DNA of 64,000 nt from Aotearoamyces nothofagi. Its lineage: Eukaryota; Ascomycota; Leotiomycetes; Leotiales; Tympanidaceae. Below, piece by piece: positions 22,544-34,768 of the stretch. The stretch lies in contig JADDTR010000027.1 of assembly GCA_015345905.1 (NCBI GenBank), positions 249,417-313,416 of the forward strand, in the 5' to 3' direction. The notes below the pieces were generated by a model. That model did not search any database, was not told where the DNA came from, and was given only the letters and a program-made list of their open reading frames with translations. The position numbers were made by a program, and so were the translations under genes. Position 1 is the first letter of the stretch, and every line of letters starts with the position of its first letter.

Positions 22544-23677
22544 ATGAAGTCCTTTTATCTTCTCTTCCTCCTTTCCTCTCAGGGTCTCGCTCTCATCGAC
22601 TCGCCTCCAACCACGACCACAAGCTCTGTGCCTCGCCTCCCCACAATTTGGGTCGCAGGCGACAGCACCACAGCGCCGGATGGTGGACACAACGGTACAG
22701 AAGGATGGGGACAATATCTACAATACTCTTTCGGCACCGTAGCATCCGAGACGCAACGAGCGTTTGTGAATAACTCCGCAATCGCAGGCAGATCAGCGCG
22801 CAGCTATACACGCGAGGGACACTTCCAGGCCATTTCAAACGCCCTTCATCCCGGTGATTGGGTCATCGTTGAGTTTGGTCATAATGATGGCGGCAGTCCG
22901 TATCCAGCTGCTTTGGACAATGGTAGGGCGGATTGTCCGGGCAGCGGAAATGAGACCTGCCCAACGGTTTATGCGTGCGTGCCATGCCTGATACCTCCTC
23001 TAGGTGGATATTGAAATATGGGGAGACGATAGATGACAGATTGAGATGAAAACAGCTGACATGGATTAACGAGCTTATAGAAATGCGACAGAAATCGTCC
23101 TCACCTACCCGGCATATCTAATCAACGCCTCGAAGCTTTTCCTTGCGGGAGGAGCAAGAGTTGTCATCTCATCTCCAACGCCAGATAATTCCTGGGAGAC
23201 TGGAAGCTTTATTTATAGTCCAAATCGCTTTACCTATTTTGGATGGTTGGCTGTTGATGAGCTGGGAGGTCCAGATGCTGGGGTATGGTTCGTCCAGCAT
23301 GGCCAGTATGCTGCGGCCGCGCAGGATAATTTAGGGGCTGATATTGTGGATGCGGAATATCCTATGGACCATACGCACACGGCTCCGCATTTGGCTGATG
23401 TTGTGAGTAATCCTCTTTATATTTTTTGTCCGCAATATTTAATCCCCATCCTCTTCTTGGGTTTGTACTGGGCCTACCTTTAAATACGCTCTCACTGAAG
23501 TCATGGACCTTTTGCTTTTGCTCTAACAGGCCTGGCATGCAGTTCAGTCAAGCCTTTGTGTTGGGTCTGAAGTGCGGCACTTCGCCGCTGGCCGACTTGA
23601 TTGTGAATGCTACCTCTAGGATCGAGAGTTCGATCTTGGGTACGTGCATTCTGGCAAATGCGACGGTACCAATATGA
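22544..23677 (+). CDS. secreted rhamnogalacturonan acetylesterase
   Basis: SGNH/GDSL hydrolase (carbohydrate esterase family 12) that removes acetyl groups from rhamnogalacturonan I in plant pectin. Model: exons 22544-22974, 23081-23402, 23543-23677; 295 aa. Signal peptide of about 17 residues. Catalytic Ser in VAGDST (about Ser41), the oxyanion Gly/Asn blocks [12 protein letters not shown] and EFGHNDGG, and the Asp/His pair in MDHTHTAPH (about Asp240 and His243). All are intact. Several Asn-X-Ser/Thr sites fit secretion. It points to a plant-associated or saprotrophic life style. The last exon is the least certain: its stop falls after [12 protein letters not shown], and a GTACGT inside it could be a further donor. 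Confidence 0.88.
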
Positions 23678-24998
23678 AACCTGGATGGGGAGAAAAGGTG
23701 GCAGTAGAAGGATGCTGTTGGGTTGTCTTTAGAACGTGCGAAGTATATGCATCCCAGAAGGTAGAGCACGTGTGCATGAGGTATAGACATATACGGATAT
23801 GCCTGAGGCGAGAACAAAATGAGACAGCTCGTTGGTAACTGATACTCAACGTAAACATATTATCCATTCGTCTGGTTTGTTTTATCGACGCCTTAAAATT
23901 TTGTGTCTGCTTCTTGGAAATTTCCATGCTTCCGCATGATTATTGTCTTGGCTGCAGGAGTGATCTTCATGTCTCCAGCAACACAGAGACCCAGCGCCCA
24001 ATTAGAGTTACTAGATTTGGCACGCCCCTTTCCGGATATCTTTGACGCTCTCATACATTAAGTATTGTCCGCTGTACCTCACACCTACCACTATGCCGTC
24101 TCGAGAGCCCGCAACCGTCATTGCGTCATTGAGCTGACATCTAGAAGAGACCGTCGGTATATGGCGGCTTGCTGCATCAAAATATTATAAGTTATAATTG
24201 TACCCAACAACTACGAGATCGAAACTTCATAAATTCAGAATCTACAACTCTCCTATTGTCGGTTGATACTTGGTGAGCAAGAGATTGCTCACTCGGTTCT
24301 TACTGTGGTATTCTGTGTTATTCTTATCTCATAAGACGTGGCTGTCTATGGGTTTGAACTCAAGCCTCGATGGAGCTACTCCAGGACACCCGTAGCTCTC
24401 TGGCGAATTCCCGGGTTAGTGGAATCGGATAGCCTGAGTGCCCGCCCACCCATGAACGGTACGAAGGTCTTCTCGTTCATAAACGTGCCGTAACGACAGA
24501 GGCCGGTCTCTACGCCTATCACAAGGCCAGGCTTGCCCACCCGTACAGCCCGTTACTCTGGTAGACATAGCCGACATACCCAGGAACGGGATATGATTAC
24601 CTTATTCTAATGATGGTGGGGTTGCCGTCTTTCCATGTTTTTATTCCTAGAGTAATACCTTTTCTTAGATTGGCTGAACGACAAATGGCATTTTCGCACA
24701 ATGGACCGGAGACTTCACGGGAGCTTCAATTGTCGGCTTGTTATTTTATAAGCCAGAAGGCACCCTTGCTCTTTCCTTGGATGGGTATGCATGGCGAATA
24801 GGTATCTCGGGATGAACCCACGAGCTTCGAGCTCATGGAGGCCATGGATAAGTTAGCATGGTTTACCTTAGCTACCTAAGAAAAAGGTGAGTACTACCTC
24901 AGAGTATAAGAATCCTGATATACCCAGATGTCAAAATTTGCAATGTTCAATACGAATTATAAGGAGATAGTCATTGTCCAAAGGACGAAGTGGCAGTC
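23678..24998. other. spacer before PhoD gene, possibly repeat-derived
   Basis: 1.3 kb without a credible gene. The stretch around 24170-24600 has a different texture from the flanks and no long frame, and might be an old repeat, but I could find neither terminal repeats nor coding remains to prove it. Confidence 0.4.
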
Positions 24999-27294
24999 AT
25001 GGTTCAAGCCCTAGCTCTTCTCTCACTCGCCTCGCTGGCAGCAGCATCGTACGGAGACAATTTAAACTATCGCAGCCCATCGAATCTCCATCCAGGCCTT
25101 GGAGTCAGCATTCGCAAGGTCGTCGCTCGTCATGAATTGGAGTGCAATTGGGATCCTTCAAAACTTAACTTTACTCACGGCGTTGCTAGGTGAGTGTCAT
25201 TATTTCCGACCTCGAACAAGACTTACCTTTGTTTAGTGGAGATCCATATGATACATCTGTTATTCTTTGGACCCGGGTTGCACCGTCTATGGATAATGAT
25301 AACAGTAATATCACCGTCTCCGGCTATGTGCCATTGTACGATCATGACAACGAGGCTTATGTTACCCATTCAACTGCACCTGTTTGTGTTGAATATAAGG
25401 TTGCTTCTGACGAGGCTTTCACGACCGTTGTTGACTCTTCAACGGTTTACACGAGCTCGGATGTCGATTACACGATTAAGGTATAGCAAACAAGCTTCAA
25501 TTGGCCGATACTGTCCGCTAACTCATTTCCTTCCAGGTCGAAGCTAAGCACTTGAAGCCATATACTCGGTACTGTACGTTAATGAGAGCACAGTGTGTGA
25601 TCCAAACTATTCTAATGAACTTCAGACTACCAATTCAATGTCTGCCACTCCACAAACTTCAGTCCTATTGGACGTACCAAGACCACTCCATCGAAACATG
25701 ATAAAGTCAACACCGAGATCAAGGTTGCTGTCTACTCATGCAGCAACTACCGTGAGTCACTCGCCCTCTGGATATAAGTAATCGGGTTTTAAATCTATGT
25801 CTAACTTTATTTCAGCATTTGGCTTCTTTAATGCCTATGGAAATCCTGTACGAAAGGATTCTGTAGACTATGTCATCCATCTTGGTGACTATATCTACGA
25901 GTATAAGAATGGAGAGTATGGATGGGGTAACAGTGTTGGTCGTATTCCTCAGCCTGATCGCCAAATCTATACGTAAGTACATCATCTCTGAAATGAGAAT
26001 ATCTGAGAACTCCAACCCCCTCCCGGCGTGCACCTCTAGATAACCACTTTAAAATAGTCTTTACGACTACCGCAAGAGAATTGCGACATACAGAACAGAT
26101 CTCGACCTGCTTGCTTCTCATCAGCAGTTTCCTTGGATTCCGGTATGGGACGATCATGGTATTCCAACCAATTCGATTCTTCTGAAAACGAAACTAACAG
26201 TCATCTAGAGGTTGCCGATAACACCTGGAGAGCTGGTTCAGCGGGGCTTAACAACACCGAAGATTCTTTTATCCAGGATGGTGGCGTCTCGGTTGATCAA
26301 CGGAAGATGAATGCTGTCCGATCGTACTTTGAGTGGATGTAAGTCAGATAATCCTGTTAACGACAGTCTTCATATTAATCCAGGACACAGGCCCATTAGA
26401 CAAGTAGAATTGGACGACAATCTTCGCATTTGGAGAAGTTTCTCTATCGGATCTCTCATGGATTTGATTATGCTTGATACAAGACAGTACGATAGGTCAA
26501 TAACCGATCTCTATTGGAACACCGACTATATCCATGCCATCTCTGAAGATGCTGGTCGTACTCTGATGGGATCTCGTCAGGAAAACTGGTTCTACAACCA
26601 GCTTTCTAAGTCAGCCGAACGAGGTGCAGCGTGGCGTGTCATCGGAAATCAAATCATCTTTTCACGCATTAACGAATCTATTGCTTATGGCAACGAGAAC
26701 CCCCTCGACTACGATGCATGGGACGGTTACCAAAGTAACCGTAACCGGACTCTTGCTCACCTATACAATAACAAAATTGACAATACCATCTTCCTTGCAG
26801 GTGACTCTCATGCAAGTTGGGTTTCCGACCTCGTTTGGCTTGATGAGCATGATTATGATCCAAGCACTGGGGATGGAAGTATTGGAGTTGAATTTGCAGG
26901 CTCTGCTGTCTCGTCTCCTTGTCCATATGGCCAAAACATCACACTTAGCAACGCCAATATTGCATCATCAGCCCTCGTAGCTGCAAACCGTGAGCTTCAA
27001 TGGCAAGATGTCTATTACCGTGGCTACTTCGAGCTATCCGTTGGCTACGATGCTGTAAATGCATCCTTCTTTGGCCTTCCAACAGTCGCAACTAGGAACG
27101 GATATGAGATCTCCTTGGCCAATTTCACTGTACTGAATGGTGCGAATAAGCTCAGCAGAACAAATGGTTCTGTGGCTGGAGGCGTGGCAGAGAGTGGTGC
27201 GCTTAAGTTTGGAAAGATCGTGCAGACAAATAGCACTAATGACACGGCTACAGGGAAGTATTTTGTCAGCAGCTATACGTCTGACACTACTTAG
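24999..27294 (+). CDS. PhoD-type alkaline phosphatase/phosphodiesterase, secreted
   Basis: PhoD family metallophosphoesterase; releases phosphate from organic esters outside the cell or in the secretory pathway. Eight exons: 24999-25189, 25237-25480, 25537-25573, 25626-25751, 25816-25972, 26058-26158, 26209-26338, 26391-27294; 629 aa. Signal peptide of about 16 residues. Family motifs: HGVASGDPYDTSVILWTR, YSCSNYPFGFFNAY, HLGDYIYEY, PVWDDHEVADNTW, LDTRQYDR and LAGDSHASWVSDL, which together carry the Asp/Asn/His metal ligands. Many N-glycosylation sites in the C-terminal third. The start is the ATG at 24999; a GTG nine bases upstream is not a likely start. Confidence 0.93.
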
Positions 27295-27571
27295 CCAGTT
27301 GAATGACCTTGGATATATGAGAGCAATTTTTTTGGTCTGCTAATGGGAGTGATGTGTGGCATGCTATTTTTGAATTAATCAGAAGGACAGCAAAATTTTC
27401 GAAGCAGAGGTCAAACTATTCTTTGAAAATAGGAAAATGGCTTCGTCAACAAGTCGTGTAAAGCCTGTAAAAAAATAATCTTTGGATATAAATCGAACGC
27501 TTAAAATAAACTATCCTCGTGCCGAACCAGACCAAGTTTGAATGCCTATATGAGACTCATCTTCCTATCAA

Positions 27572-28901
27572 CTATTTCATTTGCACATAATTGCTCGGGA
27601 AAATACCAGTCCTTCCGTTGACTGATCCGGTCCTGTTATTGTGTTAGCTTTGATTTTTAATAAAGAGGAGGTATTGGGACATACCACCAATCTTCTGCCT
27701 TCTCCGTCTTTTTTATCACTGTGATAACATCACCCTTCTTGAATCCCAAGTCGCCTGGTTGGTCTGCGTCGAATGTGAATAATGCCACAGCTTCATCTCT
27801 TCTGAGAGCTCCAGCTTTGCTCTGGAATTGAGGCTTCGGTGCTGCCGGTCGACCGGGTCCTGCCCTTCCACTTGGGCCTGTGTTATCATCTCTGTAGACG
27901 TAGTCATCGTCGAAACCAGAGCCAGTACGGCTACGTCCAACACGCCCACCCGCTCCCGCTCCCGCTCCAGGTGCATCATAAACGTCATCTTGCCAGGTGC
28001 TCGCCCTTTTCGGTCTCGCATAACCACTATCGCCATTATCAAAGTTGCTACCGCTACCTGTCCTGTCCCTTCTCACACCCTCACCGTAACCGCTCCCTTT
28101 CCGCCCTTCCCATACGACATCATCATGTGAGCTGTCATATTGAGGGATATCATTGTACATAGAATCATTGCTGGAAGCAACACCAGCAAAGATTCGAGAG
28201 TTCAATACAGTCATGAGCGTGGCAGTAGCAGGTGGAGGGCGAACGCTACCCTCCAACAGCTGCGCTGCCGTGAATCGCTGGCCATACAGTTTCTCATTGG
28301 CATCTCTTCGTTCCACGATAGCTGACCCTTCTAGTGAGACACCGGCAAAGAGACCCTTTGTCTTTGAGTAACTGAAAATTCCTGCGACACCCTTTAAGCT
28401 AGCTGCTCCAGCGGCTTCTGCATTTCTTCCTATAGGTCCAGCTGCGAGCGAAACGTTACCGCCCAGCGTCAGTGAGCCTTGTTGAGAAAATGATCGCACG
28501 GCAGCTGCATCGTTCAGGACGAAAACGAAGTCGGTAAGCTCGAAACCAATTTGACCGCCAAATCCTGCACCTCCCAGGCCAATCGCAGACGGCGCAGACC
28601 ACGAACCATCTTGAAGTCGCGCTACCACTATTCCGTTACCATATCGCCCAGAACCGAGAAAGCCTGCCTTGAGGACCGTGAGAATGGCAAGTCCCTACAA
28701 GAATTAATCAGTGGCCGTCCTTCTAAGAGGTATGCGGAGAAAGGGCATGCTTACCTTGGCATTCGCGAGGATTTGAGGAGGTATAACCTTGTCCGGGCCA
28801 AAGGCCTGTTTCGGGTCTATGAAGGACGTTAGAATCTTTGCGCATTTCTTGCACTCCGAAGCAACCGAGGACGGCAACGGATTATGGATCCCCATTGGCA
28901 T
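27572..28901 (-). CDS. Lsb3/Ysc84-type SH3 protein of endocytic actin patches
   Basis: SYLF (DUF500) plus SH3 protein that binds actin and PI(4,5)P2 and couples Las17/WASP to actin at endocytic sites. Model: exons 28901-28755, 28694-27685, 27632-27572; 405 aa. The SYLF domain spans about residues 1-215: PLPSSVASECKKCAKIL, AFGPDKVIPPQIL and GSGRYGNGIVVARL. A disordered linker rich in Gly, Arg and Asp follows. The SH3 domain is at about 345-405, with ALFTFDADQPGDLGFKKGD, AEDWW and RTGIFPSNYV. The last exon (61 nt) is required to finish the SH3 fold; without it the frame stops eight codons after AEDWW. An ATG at 28895 is an alternative start. Converges with the PhoD gene. Confidence 0.93.
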
Positions 28902-29751
28902 CTAAGCGTTTGCGATGTGTTTGAGGGTGTCTGTTGCCCGTTTGACGTTGAACCGAGCTCGGGGGTTCGTAACTCGTAAGGCTGATGATGACAGTGGGGC
29001 GGCGGAGGGAAGAGGGAAGCGTCGGAGCAGAGAATGGTGAAGCTCAGCAGCAAATGAAGTGCAGTAGCAGGCGGCGACGCAGCGTCTCAGAAGCTCTGGA
29101 CAGTAAGTAAGAAGAAGAAGAAGCAATGTATGTATATTAAAGGTCTGGTTGGTGTTGGGAAGGCTTTGCCACACGATGCGAAATAATGCCCCACGTCTGC
29201 TTTAATCTGCTGCTTGCGTGGATGACTGAGTGCTGATGATGTCGCACCGCACCGCCGCAGCTGCACAGCCTCGACTGGACCGACGTGCGTACAGAGCGTA
29301 GTGTAGCCACAGTCCCGACTTTCCGCTAGGGCCCTCGCACGCCTCGGACGTGGCTGACGCTGCGTGCCTTATACCACCTTATACTGCACGTTACTTACAG
29401 GAACATCCTCCACGGCCACCAAGACATCCAGCGCATCCAGCGCACCCGCCATACACATACACATACTTGCAAGGCACAATACTCGAGAATCCGACCTCTG
29501 CAGCCGCTGTTGTCGCATCGTCGTCGCCTCACATAACCTCTAAGAATCCCTTCACTAGTCATCGCCGCCGAGACCGTTTCCGGGCCTGAGGCGTGCAAAG
29601 CCCACTCACTGCATCCTCAGCAGACAAAGCGGATTCCACACGCCCAGCCGCAGCCTGCACCTGCAGTCTGCCTGATACTTTGCGCCTTTACAATACCTGT
29701 GATCGCAGCCTTACAGTATCCCTCCCCATCTCACTGAGCAACAATATCGCC
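28902..29751. other. Lsb3-Sft1 divergent promoter region
   Basis: 850 bases between two divergent start codons. GC-rich with short GAA/TTC runs near 29110; no TATA box and no conserved frame seen. Confidence 0.5.
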
Positions 29752-30122
29752 ATGTCTGACGCCTATGAGCGCGAGCGTCAAAACAACAACCGGCTCTCTG
29801 AGCTTTCTGCAAAGGTTACTGCTCTCCGGGGCGTTACGGTTGATATCTATGACAACGCGAGAGCGCAAGATGTTATCGACCATACTGTAAGTCTATATAA
29901 TCTACTCTATTGGGCCAGGGGCTTAGTAGATGCTGAACAGGGGTCAGACTAACAACACATCAGTCAGATACTTTCTCCTCGATGAGCAGCTCCCTCAAAG
30001 GTTCCGCTGGACGGCTAGGGCGCATGGCAGCCTCGGGGAACAAGGTAGCAATATTGAAGCTCTCAGGGATGATCATTGGAGTAGTGATGGTGCTGTGGTT
30101 TATTTGGGGGCTCTTCGTATAG
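29752..30122 (+). CDS. SFT1: Sft1/Bet1-like Golgi SNARE
   Basis: Qc-SNARE of retrograde and intra-Golgi fusion. Model: exons 29752-29886 and 29964-30122; 97 aa, the expected size. One amphipathic SNARE helix (NNNRLSELSAKVTALRGVT through SSLKGSAGRLGRMA) is followed by a C-terminal hydrophobic anchor (GMIIGVVMVLWFIWGLFV) ending the protein. Seen: helix heptads and tail anchor. The family call as Sft1 rather than Bet1 rests on the very short N-terminus and overall resemblance, so it is fairly but not fully sure. Confidence 0.88.
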
Positions 30123-30437
30123 GATTTTGGATACTCGCAAATACCCAGCCTTGCAGCATAAGGAGACTCCTTTAGATCACTGCAACGAAACAGGATGTGT
30201 ACGAAGGGCGAACGGAGGTGTATGATAACAAGGGATAGATATGGATCAACAAAGGACTATATGATTAATAAGCATAGCAGAGGCGTTACGGAGATAAGAA
30301 GAGTTGGCCAATAATACAATTGATGCCTCTAATATTTTCTCGATATTTCCCCATTGTAGCCAGATTTTCTATCATGACCCATGACTTTCGTAGTGCCCCT
30401 TTCCACGTGAGCTATGCATTTTCAATAGCACAACCTC
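30123..30437. other. convergent 3' spacer
   Basis: 315 bases between the stops of SFT1 and the ArfGAP gene. Nothing seen beyond presumed 3' ends. Confidence 0.5.
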
Positions 30438-32234
30438 TTATTTCCAAACATTGGAGAACAGGTCCTCGCTCGCTGCGAATCCTGTTGTATTTTTTGCTCC
30501 CGACGTAGCAGTGACAGCACCCGGAGTTACAGGTGCAGCACTGCTCCATCCACCAAAATCTTCATCTGCACTAACCTTTGGGGGGGCGGTACTAGCTGTG
30601 CTGAAGCCACTGCCACTAGGAACTATGCTTTGATTTGCTAATGAGCCTAGAGAGCCCCAACCGAAATCATTCGAACCGGGCTGAGCTGGCGCTGTAGGCT
30701 TGAAAGCAGGAACTGGAACATTAGAAGGAACTTCCGGGGCTCCCCACGCATCGTTGGAGCCCCAGGCATCTGTGTTACTACCCCAGCCACTAGTGGTTGC
30801 TGGTGGCACTTGAGGCATGGCCTGGGGTGCCTGTGTTTGTGGCTTTGAGAGGTTAAAGACCGATGAGTTTTGGGTTGGTGACGAAGCAACTATTTGCTTA
30901 GGCGCTGGAGCTGCAGCTGGTGTAGAAAAATCAAACAGGTCATCAATCCCTGAACTAGTAGCTAGCTGCGGTGCTGGTAGAGGTGAGCCACTGGGCGCAG
31001 AATCAAAAGCACCAAACCCACTTGAGGAGCTGAACGTTCGTGCTGCTGGCGCTGGAGTTGGTTGTGATGTCTTTTGGGTTGGCTTCGAATCAAAAAAGCT
31101 TCCGCCACTAAAGTTCGAGGATGGAGAGGTGACTGGCGCAGGTGCAGAGCCCTGTCTCGATATACTTCCTGAGCCTGCAAATGCTAAAGGCTTTCCATTT
31201 GGGGGATGTACAGGAGTAGACGCTGGTCCCCCAAAGCTCAAGCCTCCAAAGGCATCGTTGAGTCCACCAAATGAAGATTGCGATTGTTGAGGAAGTGTGG
31301 CAGACTGCATTCCACCGAATGATCCTTGCGACGCATGTTGCGATTGTTGGGGTTGTGGTCGCGGAGCTGTGGCATAAAGAGAGAGGATGGATTGTTTGAG
31401 ATCTGGTCGAGACTGACCTGCCGCGCCAGGTACTGCTGCAGCACTTGAAGGTCGGTTTGGAGCTGGTGTTGGTGTTCCAAAGAAATCCAGTCCGAGGAGG
31501 GAATCTGCTGGCTTTGTCTGCTTAGGCGGCGCAGGTTCGGCTTTCGGCGCAGGCTTAGAAATCGAAGGGGATGTTGTGTTGGGCCTTAGTTCTGGCGATG
31601 TCTCATCCACTAATGAATTAAGCTGCGGAGTTCTTCGAACTGCAAAAGGCGCTGATGGTTGACTCGAAGGAGCATTTTGTGAAGACGATCGGCTGATGTT
31701 GTGCTTCTCCTTCACCAGGCTTAGAGGAACATCATCATCGCCTTCTGCATCCAGCGTAGAAGGATCTGGAATCGGACCCTCCATAACCCATCTCTTCGAT
31801 TCGTACTTCGTCCGAATGAAATTCTCGATCTTGGCTTCTGAAGGCACGTGTCCAGGGGCCAACTTGGCTTCCCAGTATTTGTTCGCCCGCGCATTCCCCC
31901 AAACAAGCACACTCTGCACTTGTTCGTCTGTCCAGGAGTCCAAGTCAACTGATTTCACCCTGCTGATATGTGTGCCCATTCCTCGATGTATCCCTGAACA
32001 GCGTATACACACGAATACTCCCAGATTCCAACTCGCCCATCTTGGGTCTGCGCAACAGTAATTTTAGCTCAAGTGGTCTGGAAAAGGATATGGACGCTGT
32101 CGATCCATGCACTCACGTTTGTTCCTCTTACAGTCGGCACAGGTCTTGTTCCCTTCCAGCTTCAGCAAGCTTTTGATGGTCTGGGTGTTTCGTGCAGTGC
32201 GCTCTGCTGCGGGGTCAGCAGGCCTACGCGACAT
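30438..32234 (-). CDS. Age2-type ArfGAP
   Basis: GTPase-activating protein for Arf1, acting in trans-Golgi and endosomal coat traffic. Model: exons 32234-32117 and 32047-30438; 575 aa. The ArfGAP zinc finger has Cys at about 32, 35, 53 and 56, with RWASWNLG between the pairs, then IRCSGIHRGMGTHISRVKS containing the arginine finger. The remaining 430 residues are low-complexity Ser/Pro/Gln/Gly with repeated Phe-Gly and Asp-Phe-like dipeptides (for example FDFSTP, FGGL), plausible short linear motifs for clathrin adaptors. No UBA domain recognised. The intron falls inside the zinc finger. Its promoter region holds the inverted-repeat element described at 32440. Confidence 0.9.
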
Positions 32235-32439
32235 TCTGTATGCTCGAAGGTTACAAGGCCAAGGAGGTCCAATGCGGCGATCAACCAGGAGTATTTGAAT
32301 CCCGTTCGTGTTAAGGGGAATGCAGTACTTGTGAGCTACCTGTTTCAGGAGTTGCCAACGTGTGTGGTGATTCGAATACCTGTTACTGCCTAACATGTAA
32401 GGCAGATATAGCGATTCCAAATAATGACGCAGGGATTCC

Positions 32440-33361
32440 GGAACCGATTGAAAGACAAGGATAGCCGCTTTTGAGAAATGGGCTTAGTATAGGGAATTTA
32501 TAAAGCGGCGAGGTAATTATATAGACAGTACTATCTAATTGAACTTCTCTAATAATATTGCTGTTTTCAATAGTAACTCTACTATCTTAGTATAAAGTTA
32601 CTATATTATAAAGCTTCTTAGTATAGTAATTATATTATTTATTCAATTTATAAAATATTAAATAACTATAAACAATTATAATCAATTGAAAAATATTTTT
32701 TAATCTTAAAAAAAGATAAATATAGTTCTATATTTTATATAATTAGAAGTCCAAGTTTGTTAAAATATTATCTATATAAATAATTGATATTAAAGTAAAA
32801 GATTTATATAATTTATATCTTAATATTAATAATTAATATATATAATAAATAACTATATTATTTTTTTATATCTTTATTTATATATATAATTTTATTATTA
32901 TTTCTCTAGTAATTAAGATAATATTAATTTTATATATTATACTCTATCTCTCTCTAGTAATTAAGATAATATTAATTTTATATATTATACTCTATCTCTC
33001 TCTATATAAAATAACAACTCTATATAGAATTCTATAAATATAATATAATTATATAATATATATTTTCTTTTAAAAACTTCTTTTTAGACAATTTATAAAA
33101 TCTTCTAATTGTAAATAATCTATAAGATTTATTAATTTAAATAGTAAAATAGTACTATTTATATTTATCTAATTCGGTAGTAATAATATAGCTAGAGCAG
33201 CTAGATAGACTAAGAGAGCTAGAAAGAAAGAAGAGAGATTGATATAATTAAGCGAGTTAAATTGGGTAGCGTTACCTTACAAATTGCCTCGCCGCTTCAT
33301 TAAATTTCCTGTACTAAGGCCATTTCTCAAAAGCGGCCATCCTTACGTTTCAATCGGTTCC
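32440..33361. mobile_element. non-autonomous inverted-repeat element, AT-rich core (MITE-like)
   Basis: The first 78 bases (32440-32517) and last 79 bases (33283-33361) are inverted copies of each other at close to 90% identity. Both carry GGAACCGATTGAAA at the outer end, then CCGCTTTTGAGAAATGG, and AAGCGGCGAGG at the inner end. Several differences are C/T or G/A, the kind left by repeat-induced point mutation. The 765-base core is very AT-rich with no coding frame. No certain target-site duplication was found. A short element with long terminal inverted repeats and no transposase fits a MITE or a mutated DNA transposon; the family is unknown. It fills most of the divergent promoter between the ArfGAP and MsrB genes. 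Confidence 0.75.
32903..32998. repeat. 48-bp tandem duplication inside the AT-rich element
   Basis: Two near-perfect head-to-tail copies, starting at 32903 and 32951, each running from TCTCTAGTAATTAAGATAAT to a CTCTATCTC end. Confidence 0.9.
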
Positions 33362-33500
33362 AGGGGTTCCGAGTCTAGCGATTGTGGCGGATTACAGATT
33401 GGGGCCGAGAGCTTGACATAAACACAAATACCAGGGCTGCGTGGGATGTGGATGTTCAACTTCACACTCAGCCCCAAATCCTACTAAATCTCTCAAGAGA

Positions 33501-33510
33501 ATATAAAAAC
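33501..33510 (+). promoter_or_regulatory. TATA-box candidate for MsrB
   Basis: ATATAAAAAC lies 132 bases before the ATG at 33642 but only 6 bases before an upstream in-frame ATG at 33516. If it is a working TATA box, transcription would begin past the upstream ATG, which supports the later start. Confidence 0.45.
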
Positions 33511-33641
33511 CCTCCATGCGTGCTCCTATTTGGCCAAATATCATCTCCACTTTCTACACAGTTAGCAAATATACAGCTCGATCTTCACAAGCTCAATACA
33601 GTGCCTTTCACCCTTTCACCCGAGGATCAATCTTAAAGTCT

Positions 33642-34223
33642 ATGCCTAGTATCCCCTTTCTTGGAAGCCTATTTAGCTCCAGCTCCAGCTCTTCAAAAAA
33701 AATGTCTTATCCACTTAAGAAAAGTGACGATGAGTGGCAAGCAGTTCTTTCAAAAGGTATCCTGAATGCATTATGCATCGCTACCTCACTACCCCACCCC
33801 TACCTACCCTTCAGCACCTACTAACATCTCCTCACAGAACAATTCCGTGTCCTCCGTGAAAAGGGCACTGAAGCCCCATTTGCTGGTAAATACGACAAGC
33901 ACATGCCAGACTCCGGCGTCTACACTTGCGCCGCCTGCGAAGCACCACTCTATAAGGCAGAGCACAAGTTCAAGTCTGGTTGTGGCTGGCCCGCCTACTT
34001 TGATGCCATTCCAGGTGCTGTAACAAGACATACGGATAAAACTCTTGGCATGGAGAGAACAGAAATCGTTTGTACGAACTGTGGAGGCCATTTAGGACAT
34101 GTCTTCAAGGGAGAAGGTTATGCCACCCCAACCGATGAAAGGCATTGCGTCAATAGTGTTAGCTTGAACTTTGGACCAGAGGATAAGTCATTCAAGGATG
34201 GGAAGACCGAGAGTAAGGCATAA
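33642..34223 (+). CDS. methionine-R-sulfoxide reductase (MsrB)
   Basis: Reduces the R form of methionine sulfoxide in oxidised proteins, with thioredoxin as the reductant. Model: exons 33642-33756 and 33838-34223; 166 aa. Family motifs: EQFRVLREKGTEAPF, YTCAACEAPLY and IVCTNCGGHLGHVF supply the four zinc-binding Cys; HKFKSGCGWPAY and the catalytic block RHCVNSVSLNF with its Cys are intact. A start at 33516 would add 42 residues rich in Ser, Arg and Lys that could pass for a mitochondrial signal, but the TATA candidate at 33501 argues against it. Confidence 0.93.
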
Positions 34224-34768
34224 AAATGGATGGGTGGCATGAGACTGATAGTTAGATTAATGAAACAACGTGAGTTACGGAGTTGATGAGGCAATATAGG
34301 ATCACGAATGCACGAGAGATTGCACATTGATGTCTCTGTCCGTAATCCCCATTGAACAATGAAGTCAGTCGCGTTGTGGCCTACGATTAAGCCTACTAAT
34401 CGCAGGAAGGTTCGAATGTGACTATAACTTGCTCGTTCGGACTTGTCTAGTCAAAATCTACCTTCCATCTCAACGTGCACCTACTAAGTGGGACTCCATA
34501 TCGAACCAAGCATCGCAATTAATGGCTCAGTTAATATCCAGGACTCCAGATATCATGGGGTCCAGCACGCTTTTCCCCCGCATATACCTAAGCAGATATC
34601 TATCTACCTTATTCCTTCTCATTCTTCTCCTACTTTGCCTTAGTAACGTCTGCACACGAGTTGGAATGGCCGGTATACAGGGCATTACCAGTTCCCCTGG
34701 CGCATAGCACCTTATCGGCCCTCTTGCAACTATTCATAGCATATATTGAACTAAATGAATTAAAGTGC
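34224..34768. other. convergent 3' spacer
   Basis: 545 bases between the MsrB stop and the 3' end of the coiled-coil gene. No gene or repeat seen. Confidence 0.5.

Noticed and set aside
24170-24600. Possible remnant of a retroelement
   Set aside because: Different texture only; no terminal repeat pair or coding remains found.
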